DNA from: Microstegium vimineum
Taxonomy: Eukaryota; Streptophyta; Magnoliopsida; Poales; Poaceae
Direction: 5' to 3'
Assembly (NCBI GenBank): GCA_022036555.1
Contig: CM039123.1
Span: 15,722,326-15,786,325 of the forward strand
DNA: 64,000 nucleotides
The translations under genes were made by a program, and so were the position numbers. Positions 43,078-55,534 of the stretch are shown here, one piece after another (within the stretch, counting starts at the first letter, position 1; each line of letters opens with the position of its first letter). The notes beneath the pieces are model-generated. The model was given only the letters and a program-made list of their open reading frames with translations. It was not told the DNA's origin and searched no databases.

Positions 43078-43176
43078 TAGGGATGACAACCTAGTTCCAT
43101 GCTTAGAAGTATAAGGTAAAAGATAATTGGCTATTTGCTAAAGACAAGTTAATTACATACCATGCATTTTTGGCAC

Positions 43177-44683
43177 TGTTGACACCAAAGGTCGCAAACG
43201 AAAAAAGATCGCAAGCGTACGGTTGTCAAGTGTAGCTTTCACCGGGAGTATTTCAGGTATCGTATTTTCCACAGGGAACGAGAAGCGAGTTAACTAGGAA
43301 TATGGTTATGTCCTATGATGGATCAAGGGAGACTATGATAATTGGGTTGAGAGGTTCGATATAGCAAAGATATCTAACAAGGTATAGCTGGTTATATTGG
43401 CTTTATCAGCCCTTCTTTTGCAGGAGGCGATGGGATAGATCTGAAAGAGGGCAAAACTCTAACCGGACCGTGCCATCATGTTGTATTGAGGTCCTACCTT
43501 TTAAGAACTTATCTTACACACGGGGTGGAATACGAAGACTAGATAGGGTTGTCACTTCCTACTAGCATCCACTGACTTTTTGTGCGATAAGCGGTTTACA
43601 AAGGCAAGATCTAGCCTAGACACCACGTCTACACTATTCTTACTACTTTAACCTTGGACTAAGATTAAAGCGCTTCAGTCAGAGCAAAGCGATGAACAAG
43701 CGCGAAAAGTTGTATAACAGCTAAACCAGATTTAGAATATTAAATGCTATAAAGAACTCAAAAGAAGTCACTTACAAGAGACTCGCATCCGCTGAGGAAG
43801 AACTTCGGAGAAGATTCCCGACAGGCCCGGGGCTTTCTCCAGAAAACTTCCCTCACTCTCCTCCAACGAGCATAGCACTACTAGAGAGCTCCGCTAAGAG
43901 ACTAAGGAGTAGTATTTCTCCAATGAGACATGAATGATAAGGGAGCTCTAGGGGTCTATTTATAGATAGAGGTGGAGTAAGGGCTACTCCAGTGCCACGT
44001 CAGCGATCCGCGTCATCTTCATCGACCACCGTAGGATCCAACCGACCTTTGAACTGCCTTAGGATGGATGGTGTTGATTTCCAGCATGTGGGGAGTGAGT
44101 ATGGCGGTTACTGGAGGTTGAACCGCCTTAGGGGAGGTCGGCCGACCCCCGTACTAGCCTGTGGGCCCTCCCTTGCTCTTCTAGAAGGTGTCCCACAGGT
44201 CAGGGACCAGATGGGGGGTGGTGGCCACCCTAGGGAGGTCGGCCGACCCCCTATAGGGGTCTATGGCCCACCACCTCTCTCCAGAGGATGGCCCCACTTG
44301 TCATAGACTCCATCTGATGCTTCTGGAATGTTTTGTCACGTTAATCTCCATGATGTGGGCCCATGGATCCATGTGATGTGAATCTGAACCATTGGGAGAA
44401 GACACAAGTTGATCCAAGGGGTTAAAAGTGCTTTGGAGGGTGTTACTAGGATCATGGGTGCAGCGGAGGCCTAGTGGCCCCACAAGGAGGTCGGCAGACC
44501 CTCTAAGTGGGCCCACTGGCTCCCAAATGTCCCCATTTGTCATTACCTGCACTCAAATACTCAAGGGACATGTGGAACTAGTTATTGAATAAAATGTGCT
44601 CATGTTATGCTTGTCTCTCCTTGATTATGAGGATGTTGACGGTATTTTGATGGTGACAAAAAGGGTCATTCTTACCGTCAATA
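43177..44683 (-). mobile_element. Gypsy solo LTR with perfect GGCAC duplication
   Basis: Plus-strand limits are TGTTGACACC (43177) and ACCGTCAATA (44683, CA decayed to TA). GGCAC stands on both sides (43172-43176 and 44684-44688). It is the same family as the LTR at 24849-26453 and contains the hairpin at 43617-43631, GGTCGGCCGACCCCC boxes near 44136 and 44236, and the GCAAGCGTACGG end box. No primer site or internal sequence lies next to it. Removing it and one GGCAC joins an open reading frame that continues into the ORF at 44771. Confidence 0.9.
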
Positions 44684-44688
44684 GGCAC

Positions 44689-45232
44689 CATTGCTAAGAA
44701 CTTTGTTCTTGGTGATGTCGTTAAGAAATGTCAACACCATGTCCAAGAGCTACCTTCACCTCCAGCAAGATTGTTACTAGGAGACTCATCACGAGGGCCA
44801 CGGATCGCTATTCCTCAGGGGACCAAGCTGCTTGCCCCGGCGGAGAATGAGAAGTTAAAGTCCGTCAAGTTCAACGAGTTTGGGGATGTTACTTGTGCAA
44901 ATTATACATCAACCCGTCCATCCTTTGAAGGCATTCGCGCATCCTCCAGTCAAGTCTGCTACACCGAGCCCAGACCGGAACCAAAGAGATGTGCTCTTGT
45001 GCTTGACAATGCACCTAAGCGCTCTAGAACCACCATTGCTATGTTAGAGGAGAGTATCAACTCGCTCTCCAATTCCATTAACTCTCTTCAATCAGAGAGT
45101 AGGATCAGGACTTTGACCATGACTACCATGAGTAGGCTTGTTGAGAGCAATATAAGGAAGATCAACGTGCTAGAGAGAAGCAATAATCATCTTAGAGCCT
45201 TAGTCCTACCAAACCATAACAACAACGCTTAG
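44689..45232 (+). CDS. Unrecognised ORF, coiled-coil-like C-terminus
   Basis: An open frame runs from the solo-LTR junction to a stop at 45232. The first ATG is at 44771 (153 codons), but the frame is open upstream (TIAKNFVLGDVVKKCQHHVQ) and continues across the removed LTR as YIPCIFG. The protein has a basic N-terminal part (SSRGPRIAIPQGTKLLAP), a KRSRTT patch, and a Ser/Leu-rich helical C-terminus with heptad-like spacing (MLEESINSLSNSINSL, then IRKINVLERSNNHL). I do not recognise the family. An AATAAAG poly(A)-like signal lies near 45351. It could be an accessory ORF of a retroelement or the last exon of a host-derived gene. Confidence 0.45.
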
Positions 45233-48151
45233 TTATCCATGTAATAGGGCACGCCTTAGTTAAATTTATCATTTTAAAGTTAAAGTGTGTTAGTTAAATT
45301 TTAATTCCAGTCTTTAAATTCAGTTGTTCAGAGTGCTTGATGAAATCATGAATAAAGTGCCTTATTGATTTCAATGTCTTTACTATTCACTCTACTCTCT
45401 ATATTTTTGGTATGTTTGTTTTTGTCTCCACATGTTGCGTAGAAAGAACATAAGAAAAGAAACAAGTGTGGGAGAAACACACTACGACCGCAAAATAAAA
45501 CTAGCTAGGGAAGTTACTGCAATTCAGAGAAAGAATTAAATAGAGATCGCACCCGACAAAGCAGAACTAGCATCCCCCGTCCCACTTCGTCCACGGTCAG
45601 GTTTGAGTTATCCACTTTGTAAACCATATTCTTAAGGTCAGCTTTCTGCGTAGAGGACTTCAAGAACTCCCTATTCCTCATCGCAACTAATCAAGATTTT
45701 CAACAAACTAAGAAAAAACTTCAAGGGAAGACTAGCTCGGTGGTAAGGCAAAAATATCTTCTTTGATGAGGGGAGAGACACGGTAACAAGGAGTTAACAT
45801 TTATAAAGGAGGACAAAAGATTCGGTTCCCATAAATAATCGTTACCTCAATGAGTGGTAATCATAACGGGAAAGCGGCAAAATGGCCACCAAAACCATCG
45901 CCTCGTAAAATGGGCATCAGAAAAGGAAAAACAACGGTAAAATAGAGTCACCAGCAATCAAATTCCATAACAAGGAATAACATGACAGATTCAAGATACG
46001 AATGGACATACATTTAATCAGGAGCGATCACAACCTGGCTTGAACAAAGCAGGTCTTTATTAACAACTCGGATATCAGGACAATACACAACACATTTACA
46101 TTAGAATTCAAAATTCCAATAGATACAATAGAATACCCTAGTGACAATAAACCCAGTGGAATTTGAGGTTAAAACACACTAGGATCCATCTTCACCACGC
46201 AGGATGAAGCAACTCGGAAGCGCTTGATTTCAAACGAGAGGAAGCGCATCCTTGTTGCCTAGAGCAGTAGAACCAAGAAGTCATCCAAGACAAGCAGCAC
46301 CAATCATAGAAAATCGAGAACAACTCGGGAGAAACACAAATAAATGACTGAAGGGACCAGCATAGCACACACCAATACCATCACAAGGCCTACATTACTT
46401 GCTTCGGTTTTCTCCTCAATTTACTACCACCCCAAAACTAGCCTGCAACTAGTCTCTATCACAAGCCTTACACCATTCACAAGATTACAAAAGAAAGGGA
46501 GAAAAGATGCTCGGGGGCTCGTCAAGCTTGCCAACTACAATATTCATGTTAGAACAACAACAAAACAGGGGAATTACACAAGGAGATGGATAACAAGGAA
46601 AGCCAGGCAACAACTATTTATCAGTGTTATCCTAAACGCTAAACGGTAAACAGTTGGTCACCTTCCGTTTTATCCCATTATTCGGGAAAAACGGATGTTT
46701 AAATGGACAAAACGGCGTTTAAACGGTCAAAACGACCGATTAAAGGGAATCGGTGTACCACCGTGTAGCGTTTAAACGGTGTGTAAACGGGCTACAAGAC
46801 CATGTAGGCGAATAATGTTATTTATAGAAGAACAATGGGTGCACATACACCAAGTCCATGAAGAAAGGGACATCAGCACTGATGAACAATAAAGAAAGAA
46901 GTAAAGGCAAAAGATTCTACAAGGACTGCATTGATGAGATACAAACGGCTACAATAAAGGCAGGACATCGGTACAACATACATAATATCCAAAGGAATAT
47001 TCCAGGACAATCACACAACCCGTGACGTCTTGCAAACAACCCTACAGCAAAAAGAAACACGCCAAAAACAACTCGGCTACAAAGCTTACAGATACAAATA
47101 TTTGAAGGCTACATGTACAATACCAAGGAGGCCTCACTTACAACAAAAGACAACAAGTGACAAAATATAAAGGCTAAAACCAAGGCTACATCAGGTCTAC
47201 CACCAAAGAAGACACATCACTCCATCAAATCCATACAGGATAAAACAACCCAGAACTTCCACACAGCATGCAAAAAGTCCTGGTTCGCAGGTAGAAAGCC
47301 ACTCCCAACAAATGAGATTGGACATCTCCAACTCTAGCCTTTCCAGCAGGAGTTTGATGCAAGCATGGACATCCAAGAAGATGGAGCGCACCGCATCAAC
47401 AAACTCAGGAGCGGCAACAGTGACAGCCCGGAGTTCCGTAAATAGATAGAGACAGCATGGAAGACAAGTCACAAGACTTCTTCTACCTGTCATACCAAAC
47501 TTCCTAGAAAAAACTCACCGAGGAGTTAGTCTACCTCTAACTCCTTTCACAAGAATTCTTCTGCCCACTCAACTACCAGCAGCCAAACATAAGCCCAGGG
47601 GCTGCTCAGTTTCACTCAGCAGCATAGCCATCAAAGAGAAAACTAAAACTCTCACAAACAAGTACCCGTGCAGCACACAACGTCGCACCAGAGAATTTAT
47701 AGCAAGTCAAGGACACCGAGAGCCAAAGGCCACGAGAAAGAAAAGCGAGAAGAAGATAGGATCAAAAGCTGACGAAAGCAAACAGTAAAAACAAGATTCT
47801 ACTCACACGTGAAAGTACAGTACCCACCCATGACAAAAGCTGACAGAAGAAAGTATTTCAGACCCTTTTGCCGATTTCTTTTGAATACAAAAGAACTCAG
47901 AGAAGGCTCAGGGGCTGAAAATACCACAAAACATCTCTTCCAAACTTCGGATCCTCCGGATACTTGTACCAAGTAACCAGAGGCTTGGGGGCTACACTCA
48001 ATGATTGCACTTTTTACCAAGAGCAAAAAGTGCAGGAAGACCACAAGAAGAAAGCACAGAAGACCATCTCACAATTTTACTTCAAGAAGAACTCGGCTTG
48101 CTCTTGAACAACCCGACATCTTGAAGAAAAATCATGAGATGCTCAGGGGCT
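45233..48151 (+). mobile_element. Non-coding interior of an LTR element
   Basis: About 2.9 kb without a credible ORF. AAGTGTGGGAGAAA near 45464 and repeated GGGGGCTAC/GGGGGCT tracts near 46513, 47597, 47911 and 47988 resemble polypurine-type spacers of plant gypsy 3' regions. A GTTTAAAC/AAACGGT cluster at about 46634-46795 with opposing GCTAAACG and TAGCGTTTAAACG edges may be a small nested hAT-type MITE. The LTR at 48152 closes the element. Confidence 0.4.
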
Positions 48152-48627
48152 TGTCGATGGGATATCCTATAGGGTACCCATTGACCTGACTACCGAGTAT
48201 TGGGCCCCAATCATGCGGCCCACGAAGGAAGGCAAGCCTGAAGGCTCAAATACTACTCGGATACGGTAAAGGAGAGAAGACCGAAGTGTAGCTTAGGACT
48301 CTAAACTTGTACTCGAGTAGGAATAGAGTTGATCCTCGATCGGTTCCTGGACTATAAAGGGCCGGTGAGGGTATCATCCAAAAAAGGACGAAGTATTACA
48401 TAACACCCGACACGCGAAGCGACATACTACACCTTGTATTATGAAACTAGAGGAATAATAAACGACCCAACTAGACGTAAGGTTATTACTCGACTATGTC
48501 GAGGGCCTGAACCAATATAAATCGTGTGTCCCTATGTGTCCAACCACCAAGGTTTCACTATTTGCCGAGGCACAAACAACTGTCTCGGGTAACCCCATGG
48601 CAGGCTATTGGTGGTAAAACATCGACA
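48152..48627 (+). mobile_element. LTR (476 bp), TGTCGATGGG type
   Basis: Begins TGTCGATGGGATATCC and ends AAACATCGACA, with CTATAAAGGGCC near 48353 as TATA box and a TTGTATTATGAAAC poly(A)-like region. The preceding GCTCAGGGGCT fits a polypurine tract, so it is read as a 3' LTR in plus orientation. No matching 5' copy is in the window. It abuts copia LTR text on the right, suggesting insertion into the copia LTR. Confidence 0.65.
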
Positions 48628-49140
48628 AATGGGGAGGGCCGGACCAAAGAGTGATGCGTCCGAGGATATTAACTCTCTGGAAACGAGGGTTCGGGCGTAG
48701 AATGGAGTCCGGACGATGTGCACAGTAGGGTCCGGACAGAGCATCCAAAGCAACTGCACAGTAGGGAGGGTCGACCAGACGCGGAGCAATTTGTCCGGAC
48801 GGCTGAAATTGCCCATCTGGAGGTAGTGTCGGGAGAAGCTAACAGAGGAAGGAAGAGGGTCCGAACGCGAGGAATGGTTCGAACCAAGACTAATGTAGCG
48901 TCTGGAGGTTGGTCCGAAGCCTAATTTGCACTGAAATTTTTCCTATCTCTCCCTTGCTTTCTCCCAAGCCATTTCCAACTCAAATAAGACTCGAATAAGC
49001 ACTAGTTGGTCATGGTATGAGAACCATCTCTCAAACCCTCATGATTTTTTAAATAATTAACCATAGGCTTAGCTCTTTTTATGAAAATATTTGATAAAAG
49101 AGGGCAAGAAACACCATAAGGCCACTAGTAGGGGTAAAGT
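48628..49140 (-). mobile_element. Copia 3' LTR fragment with TCCGGA-rich U3
   Basis: GTCCGGAC, TCCGGACG and related words recur about every 40 bp at 48710-48915, as in the other LTR of this copia at 63290-63740. The minus-strand copia RNase H lies to the right, so this is its 3' LTR, cut by the LTR at 48152. Limits are approximate. Confidence 0.55.
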
Positions 49141-49439
49141 AAGAACTGGAGCTTGGAATGCTCCCCTAAAGTGGACGAACTCAGAGGATGCTCAAACTTA
49201 ACCGAAAAAGAATGAACAAGCAACAAACATGCATATGCAATGCAATACTTGAATTTGAATCTAGTTGCTTGTCAAGTTTAAACCTCGATTAAGCTTCTTT
49301 ACACGCTTGTGGCCGGTTATCTTAACCAAGTTAGACAAGCCTACTACACTTGCATAATTTAAACATGTCAATATTACAATGAATGCAAGTACCAATACAA
49401 GATCATATTTTAGTGAAGTTGCTTAGATCAAGCACATTT

Positions 49440-49692
49440 AGCTCATTCCTCAACCTACAAAAGGTTGATTCATAAAGAGGTTTTGTGAAGATATCCGCCA
49501 ATGATCCTCACTTCTAACACCTTCTAGTGATATATCTTTCTTTGCAACATGATCTCTAAGAAAGTGATGGTGAATATCAATGTGCTTGGTCTGAGAGTGT
49601 TGTACGGGATTGTTTGCAAGTTTTACCACACTCTCATTATCATAGAGAAGTGGTACACTTTTAAGTTCTATGCCATAGTCTAGGAGAGTTTG
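49440..49692 (-). pseudogene. Copia RNase H C-terminal part
   Basis: The minus strand encodes TLLDYGIELKSVPLLYDNES, AVKLANNP-like VVKLANNPVQHSQTKHIDI and HHHFLRDHV, the end of copia RNase H. The frame is continuous with the piece at 57539 when the 7.8-kb insertion and one copy of the GTTTG duplication are removed. A stop follows near 49447. Confidence 0.8.
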
Positions 49693-51048
49693 TGTTGATG
49701 GTAATTAGCGTCAACTTTTAATACAATTATAAACATTATAATTGGACCAATCAAATATATCTAGAAATATAGGGCTTTAATTAACAATTTCCATGAGTTT
49801 TGATGATTCAATATTTTCCAGGGACTATTCCAGAAAAGCATATAAAGGAAAGCAAATCAGAGAAAATATCGGAATAAATCCGCAGGGAAATAGTTTCCAT
49901 CGAACTCAAGAAGGACCCAGAAGGCACCCGAAGGAAGAGGGGCCCGAGAGGCCCATCTATAGGGCCGACCGGCCTGGGCCCATGCCGGGCGGCACCCCCT
50001 GGGCTTGCCTGCCACCGCCTTCTGGAAGATTCCTCCACTACCTCTAAGGAGTCATCTCGGCCCTACGTTAAGTCGGTTTGATGCAACGGCTGTCGTGCAT
50101 CCCACCGAGCTATAAATAAAGGGGTAGACCGCCCTGGAAGCATCCCATTAATTCCATCATTATGGAGTTGTAGAGGCGTCCCCCGAAAGGATGATCTCTC
50201 AACTCCTGAGAATTAGGGCTAGACTTTCCAATGTAGTAGATTAGTTCTAGTTGGGAGTTAGGGAGAGTGGAGCTGCGCTCTGGTTCTGGAGGAGTCTTCA
50301 GAGATCTGGTATATCTTGTATCTTATCTTTGTAGAACTTATGCTTTAATATATTTACCTTCTCTATTTACTTTATGCAAATTATCATTGGTTAATATAGT
50401 TGTTATACTTTAGCATAGGATCTCCGCTCGCATCAAGTGCTCTAGTTACCCAAGATAATTAGAGTAGTAATTAATAGTGTAGACGTGGTGTCTAGACAGA
50501 GGTTACTTGAGGTGGCGCCTGACCCTCACGGATAGTTGAGGTAGCCCCAGGATGTGACAGACCTGATGGCCTACGTATTCCACCACGTTAGGGTTAGTGT
50601 TCGTAGGATGGTAGTTGGAGCTTCCTAGCCCCTTCTCATCCCTTTTTGTGGCTAGTGTTCTGATGTCCCGAAGTGCTTTTGTGTGATTGCTATATTTATC
50701 CATCTCCTGTTATCATAGAACCAAAGTAATAGAGAAGTATTCATGAACCTTGATCTCTCCCATTGTCCTCCCACTATTTCTATTTACTCATTTATCTTAA
50801 AATTCTCCTGTGTGATAATTATTATCTTTAATTCTTATTATATATCATTTACCCCTGCTTTAGTCTTGTAGGTTTATTAAGTTAGTAGATACATGATGGT
50901 AACTTATCAGATTTTTTAACCATTGTTTCCCTATGGTAAAATATAAATAACGATACCTAGAATACTCTCGGTAAAATGCTATAATGGTATTCTTCTGTGC
51001 GCTTGCGGAAATCTTTCATATTCTATTTGCACTTAATGAATGTCAACA
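49693..51048 (+). mobile_element. 5' LTR of the non-autonomous element
   Basis: Starts TGTTGATGGTAATTAGCGTC and ends TGTCAACA. TATAAATA is at 50111-50118, the hairpin TAGAC-GTGGT-GTCTA at 50480-50494, and the GTGCGCTTGCGG box near 50997. The two LTRs are very similar, with most differences in the first 150 bp and around 50110-50220. Confidence 0.9.
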
Positions 51049-51056
51049 AGCATTTT

Positions 51057-51074
51057 TGGCGCCGTTACCGGGGA
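51057..51074 (+). other. tRNA-Asp primer-binding site
   Basis: TGGCGCCGTTACCGGGGA, one mismatch to the tRNA-Asp complement, 8 bp after the LTR end. Confidence 0.85.
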
Positions 51075-54015
51075 AACAATTGGTGTAAAGGTTTTGATAA
51101 TGATCTTGATATCTGCTAATTTAGTGTACCACTAGCTATAGTAGGATTACCCCCCTGTTCAATTGAATTGTGGAATAGATAGGACATCAGAAGCCGTTTC
51201 GACCTTCCGGCAAGCTTCCACAAGAAAAGAGAAGAACCCAGGGTTTCTAAACATTCATGATCCATTAACATCAGAGCCCTGCCATCTCACAGGTATGTAT
51301 AAATATTTATATCATTTTAACCGTGTGTAGATTGGAGAAAAGGTTGCCGTCAAAAGAATTCAAAGATCATCTCATGTGATGGAACATAGATGCTGCATTA
51401 CTCACAACTTCCATTGTGATACATGGTAAGTTTGATCAATTGAGGTGAGATAGTCTTGCTCATAGACTCTAAACTTGATGAGTAGTTATCTTTTAAATTC
51501 CTGCATTCCACTGCATGTTTATTTTAAATCATCCATACATTTGCCTCCATTAGTATTATATTTTATTTAAAATTCATTGCATGTTTAGTTTATTACATTC
51601 ATCCATATCACCTGCATTTTATCGCATAGAAAAAGAAAAAAAATGTGTTTCTCACCATGATCAAATGTTTTCATCTTCATTTGAATAAATCTCTATATGT
51701 TTTCATGCTACCTTTGTTTGCTATAGTATGCTTTGGTTTCGAAGTGCTTCATATGGCAATATGAGTATTTCTAATGGATATTAATGTAAGTGTGGTGCTT
51801 ACGTTAAAATGTCTTCCTTAATTAAATTAGACATGGAGTTTAGTTTTTGGTTATTGAACTAAAAAATTGCTAGTGTAGACACTGGTTATTTTGTCGGACT
51901 AACCCCTGTAGAAAACTCTCAAATTCAATTTGGGTAAGTCCTGAGACGAATTCACATCGGAGATAAATCAAGGAATACGATGAATTCCAACAACTTCGCG
52001 CAAAGGAGACACAACCCATCCTTCATGGAGAGAAGAACTGTAAGTATTAAAGTTTATCCATTTTATCTTTTGTTGCGAGTTACCTTTGCCTTGAACCATG
52101 TTAAAATGTGACAAATAAATAAAAATTTAATATAAATCATTATAAAATAAAATCCAGGATAAAGTAATCCTAAAACCCATCTTTTAATTAGCATAGATGA
52201 AAACTATATAAAATTTGGACAACAACCCATGTTTAAAAATCATTGCAATCCTTCGGGTATGTGTCCACTAACATTTTGCAGGATAAAGAGGTTAAAGACT
52301 TGTTCATGGGTTGAGTTCATCAAACCAACACTTTAGCTATGAGAAAGTGTTGAGTGCCATGGAGGAATGAGTCTAGATTAGAAGCGCACACTCATAGGAA
52401 GTGGATGAACAAAGGTGCCACTGGAGAAATGCAATCAAGCAACACAAAGGCAACCTTCTTGATGATCTGAGTCTCCCTCAGATGACAAATCAGACAAGTA
52501 AGTACTCTCTCCTATCTAGTCATATCAGTAGACTATAAATTCCGCTCCTTTGCCACAAGGAAAAAATGGTAGTTACCTAATTAGTTATTAGCAATCTTTA
52601 TCACCTTTATCTTTTTGCATATCTAAATGAAAACAAAATAAATATTTATTGCATCATAAAAATACTAAGCCCCACGTGAGAGAACTCATGGTAATACCAT
52701 AAGGGAATTTACTATGGTGGCATAAAAATAATTTTTATTTCCCTTGCATTATAAAATAGAAAATTATAAAAAGAGATGAGATATTCAATTCCTGTTAGAA
52801 TATATAAAGTTTAATTAGCTCATGAGAATATTCAATTACTCTTTTGGCTGACCGCTAACCTCATTGTCATAATGGATCCCTAAGTTTTGTTTGTTCTTGT
52901 CAGAGTATAACCATGCAGGATTGAAAGCACCAAGGAGGAGTGAGCCCAACCAAGAGGCTACTTCCAAAGATGATTCAAATCCACCATAGCAAAATCAAGC
53001 TTGGGGGAGGGCACCCCCAGTTATCAGGTAAGTATACCTATGCTATTTATAGAGTCTATCTTATAGTCATAAAATATCAAAAATATGTGAGCACATGAAG
53101 GTTCACCATAGTATCATAAGAAAACTTAAAATTGCCAAAAAAATATATGGGAACATGAAGGTCCATGTCTGTCGAGTCTTAAGAGTCTTAAATAAATATA
53201 TGATTAGTTAGGGTGTGTGTTTAATTTACTTTGAGTCAATAAAAGCTATGAACATTAATTTTTTCTTAGAGATGATGAATAGTTGCTCTGCCGTAATCCC
53301 TTTTAAGTACCTAGTTTTCAACCTTGAATTCTCCTAAGTTTTGGTTAAAACTATTTTGATTTGAGAATTTACTCTGAACCTGAAACTTGTGGAGGCATAT
53401 ACTTAAACTAAGTCTAGGTAGTTGGGAGATATGACATGAAAGTCTGAGCTGCTATTTATCTTACTCCTAGCAATGCTAAGTTCTGGTGATTTATCTTTTG
53501 AAAATTTAAAATCTTACATCATGAGCTCTTGTATGACATAGTTTAAACTCCTACCAAAGTCGTATACATTTATATCTTTAGATTAGGAAGACTCATTCAT
53601 GCTACTTGTCTTTGTATTGAGTGTTGTCAACCTTTAGACCCTGTGAAGAGTCTCGTCATGCTTTTAAATCAAGATCATGTACACACCACCCAAATATGCA
53701 CTACTCTACACTAGAGTAGGCGCAACAACATGCCATTCATCCCCCAGAAAAAGGTCTTACTCTTACACTGAGAGTAACCACCACAAAAAATATTCATTCT
53801 ATTTCCATTCATTCATAAATGCTCCAAAGTTCTTGTTATATTCTCTCAGTAGTTTTCTTGGTGATGGAAGTATGAGCTATGCAAAATCTATTTGAAAAAA
53901 GAAGAAGAAGAAGAAGAAGAAGAAAAGAAAAAAAGAGAGGAACTAAAAATGGACAAGTGTCCGATGCACCTCTCAGAAAAAAATAGAAATAAATAATAAG
54001 ATAGCTCATACTCTC
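51075..54015 (+). other. Interior of the non-autonomous element, no ORF
   Basis: About 2.9 kb with no long frame on either strand. It includes the RFDLP gag-start remnant at 51195, ATTTAAAATTCATTGCATG-like AT-rich text, and the G-rich stem box at 53003. A (GAA)n run lies at 53899-53925. The frame at 53677-53895 shows no domain. Confidence 0.6.
53899..53925. repeat. (GAA)n microsatellite
   Basis: Eight or so GAA units within a purine-rich stretch to about 53945. Confidence 0.85.
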
Positions 54016-55534
54016 TGTTGACGGTAATTACACCATGTTTTTACACACTCAAAATACCGTCAACAACCTTGGATTCAAGAGTATAATAACATAGCTAGAG
54101 CATTTTATCAATAATTGGTTCCATATGTACCTTGAGTATGTTCTATGCAAGTAACAGTAAATAGGGACACTTGGGAGCCTGAGGGCCCACTTAGTGGGTC
54201 GGCCGACCCCACTAAGGGACCACCAATGCCTCCCATGTGTCCATGATCCATAAGAGACCTCCTAGAGTGAAGATTCACCCTTGGATCTCCTCTGTGCTTC
54301 TTCTTAATAGCTCTAGATCAAAGCACGAGGATACATGGGCCCACAAACTATCTAGGAAAAATACAAAACTATTGCCAAGGTGTCTATGACATGTAGGCCA
54401 TGCTCCACACGAAAGATGGAGGTCAAAGGCCAATACTTGGGATCAGCTGATCCAGTGTATGGGCTCACGGGCCATCCACATGCCCCCTGTGCTGTGGGGA
54501 CACCTCCTGAGGGAAATGGCAGGGCCCACCTGCCATTGGTGGATCGGCCGACCATGGCCAGGTGCCCAAAAGGTGCACCGACCTCTCCACAGACTCCCTG
54601 CATGCTTCCATGCACCCACTTGATCTCCCCCGTTGATCTAAGGCGGTTACAATGACGGTTTGATCCTACGGTGGCTGATAGAGGTGGCGCGGATCGCTGA
54701 TGTGGCACCGGAGTAGCCCCTACTCCACCTCTAGCTATAAATACCCCCTAGGCCCTCACTCTCTCTTCATGTCTCATTGGAGAAACTACTCCTTAGTATC
54801 TTAGCGGAGCTCTGTAGTAGTGCTATGCTAGTTGGAGGAGAGTGAGGAGTGCCTAGAGGAGAGCCGGGCCTGTCTGGCGTCTTCTACGGAGTTCTTCCTC
54901 GGCGGATGCGAGTATCTTGTAAGTCCAGCACTTGTAAGTGATACATCCGAGTTCTTTATAGTATTTGATATTCTAATTCTGGGTTAGATGTTATACACCT
55001 TTTCCTGCTTGTTCATTACTTTACTTCAAGTAGAGTGCTTTAGCCTTTAACGTTGGGTTAAAGTAGTAAGAATAGTGTAGACGTGGTGTCTAGACTAGAT
55101 CTTACCTTTGTAAACCGCTTATCGTGTGGATTGTTCGTGGATGCTAGTAGAAAGTGACAGCTCTATCTAGCCTTTGTATTCCACCACACGTGTCAGATAA
55201 GTTCTTAAAAGGTAGGGCTTCATTACAACATGATGGCGCGGTCCAGTTAGAGTTTTGCCCTCTTTCTGATCTATCCCATCGCCTCCTGCAAGAGAAGGGC
55301 TGATAAAGCTAGTATAACCAGCTATACCTTGTTAGATATCTTTGCTATATCGAACCTCTCAACGCAGTTATCATAGTCTCCCTTGATCCATCATAGGACA
55401 TACCCGCATTCCTAGTTAGATCACTTATCATTCCCCATGGAAAATACGATACCTAGAATACTCCCGGTGAAGTGCTACAGCGGTATAATCTGTGTGCTTG
55501 CGGATTTATCCAATAGTCATAAGAAATACCAACA
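54016..55534 (+). mobile_element. Gypsy solo LTR, perfect CTCTC duplication
   Basis: Starts TGTTGACGGTAATTACACCA and ends ATACCAACA. CTCTC flanks it at 54011-54015 and 55535-55539. It has TATAAATA at 54736-54743, the hairpin at 55078-55092, GTCGGCCGAC palindromes near 54199 and 54542 with GGATCAGCTGATCC near 54441, and a GTGTGCTTGCGG end box. It is the same family as the LTRs at 24849 and 43177, in opposite orientation to them. Confidence 0.92.
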
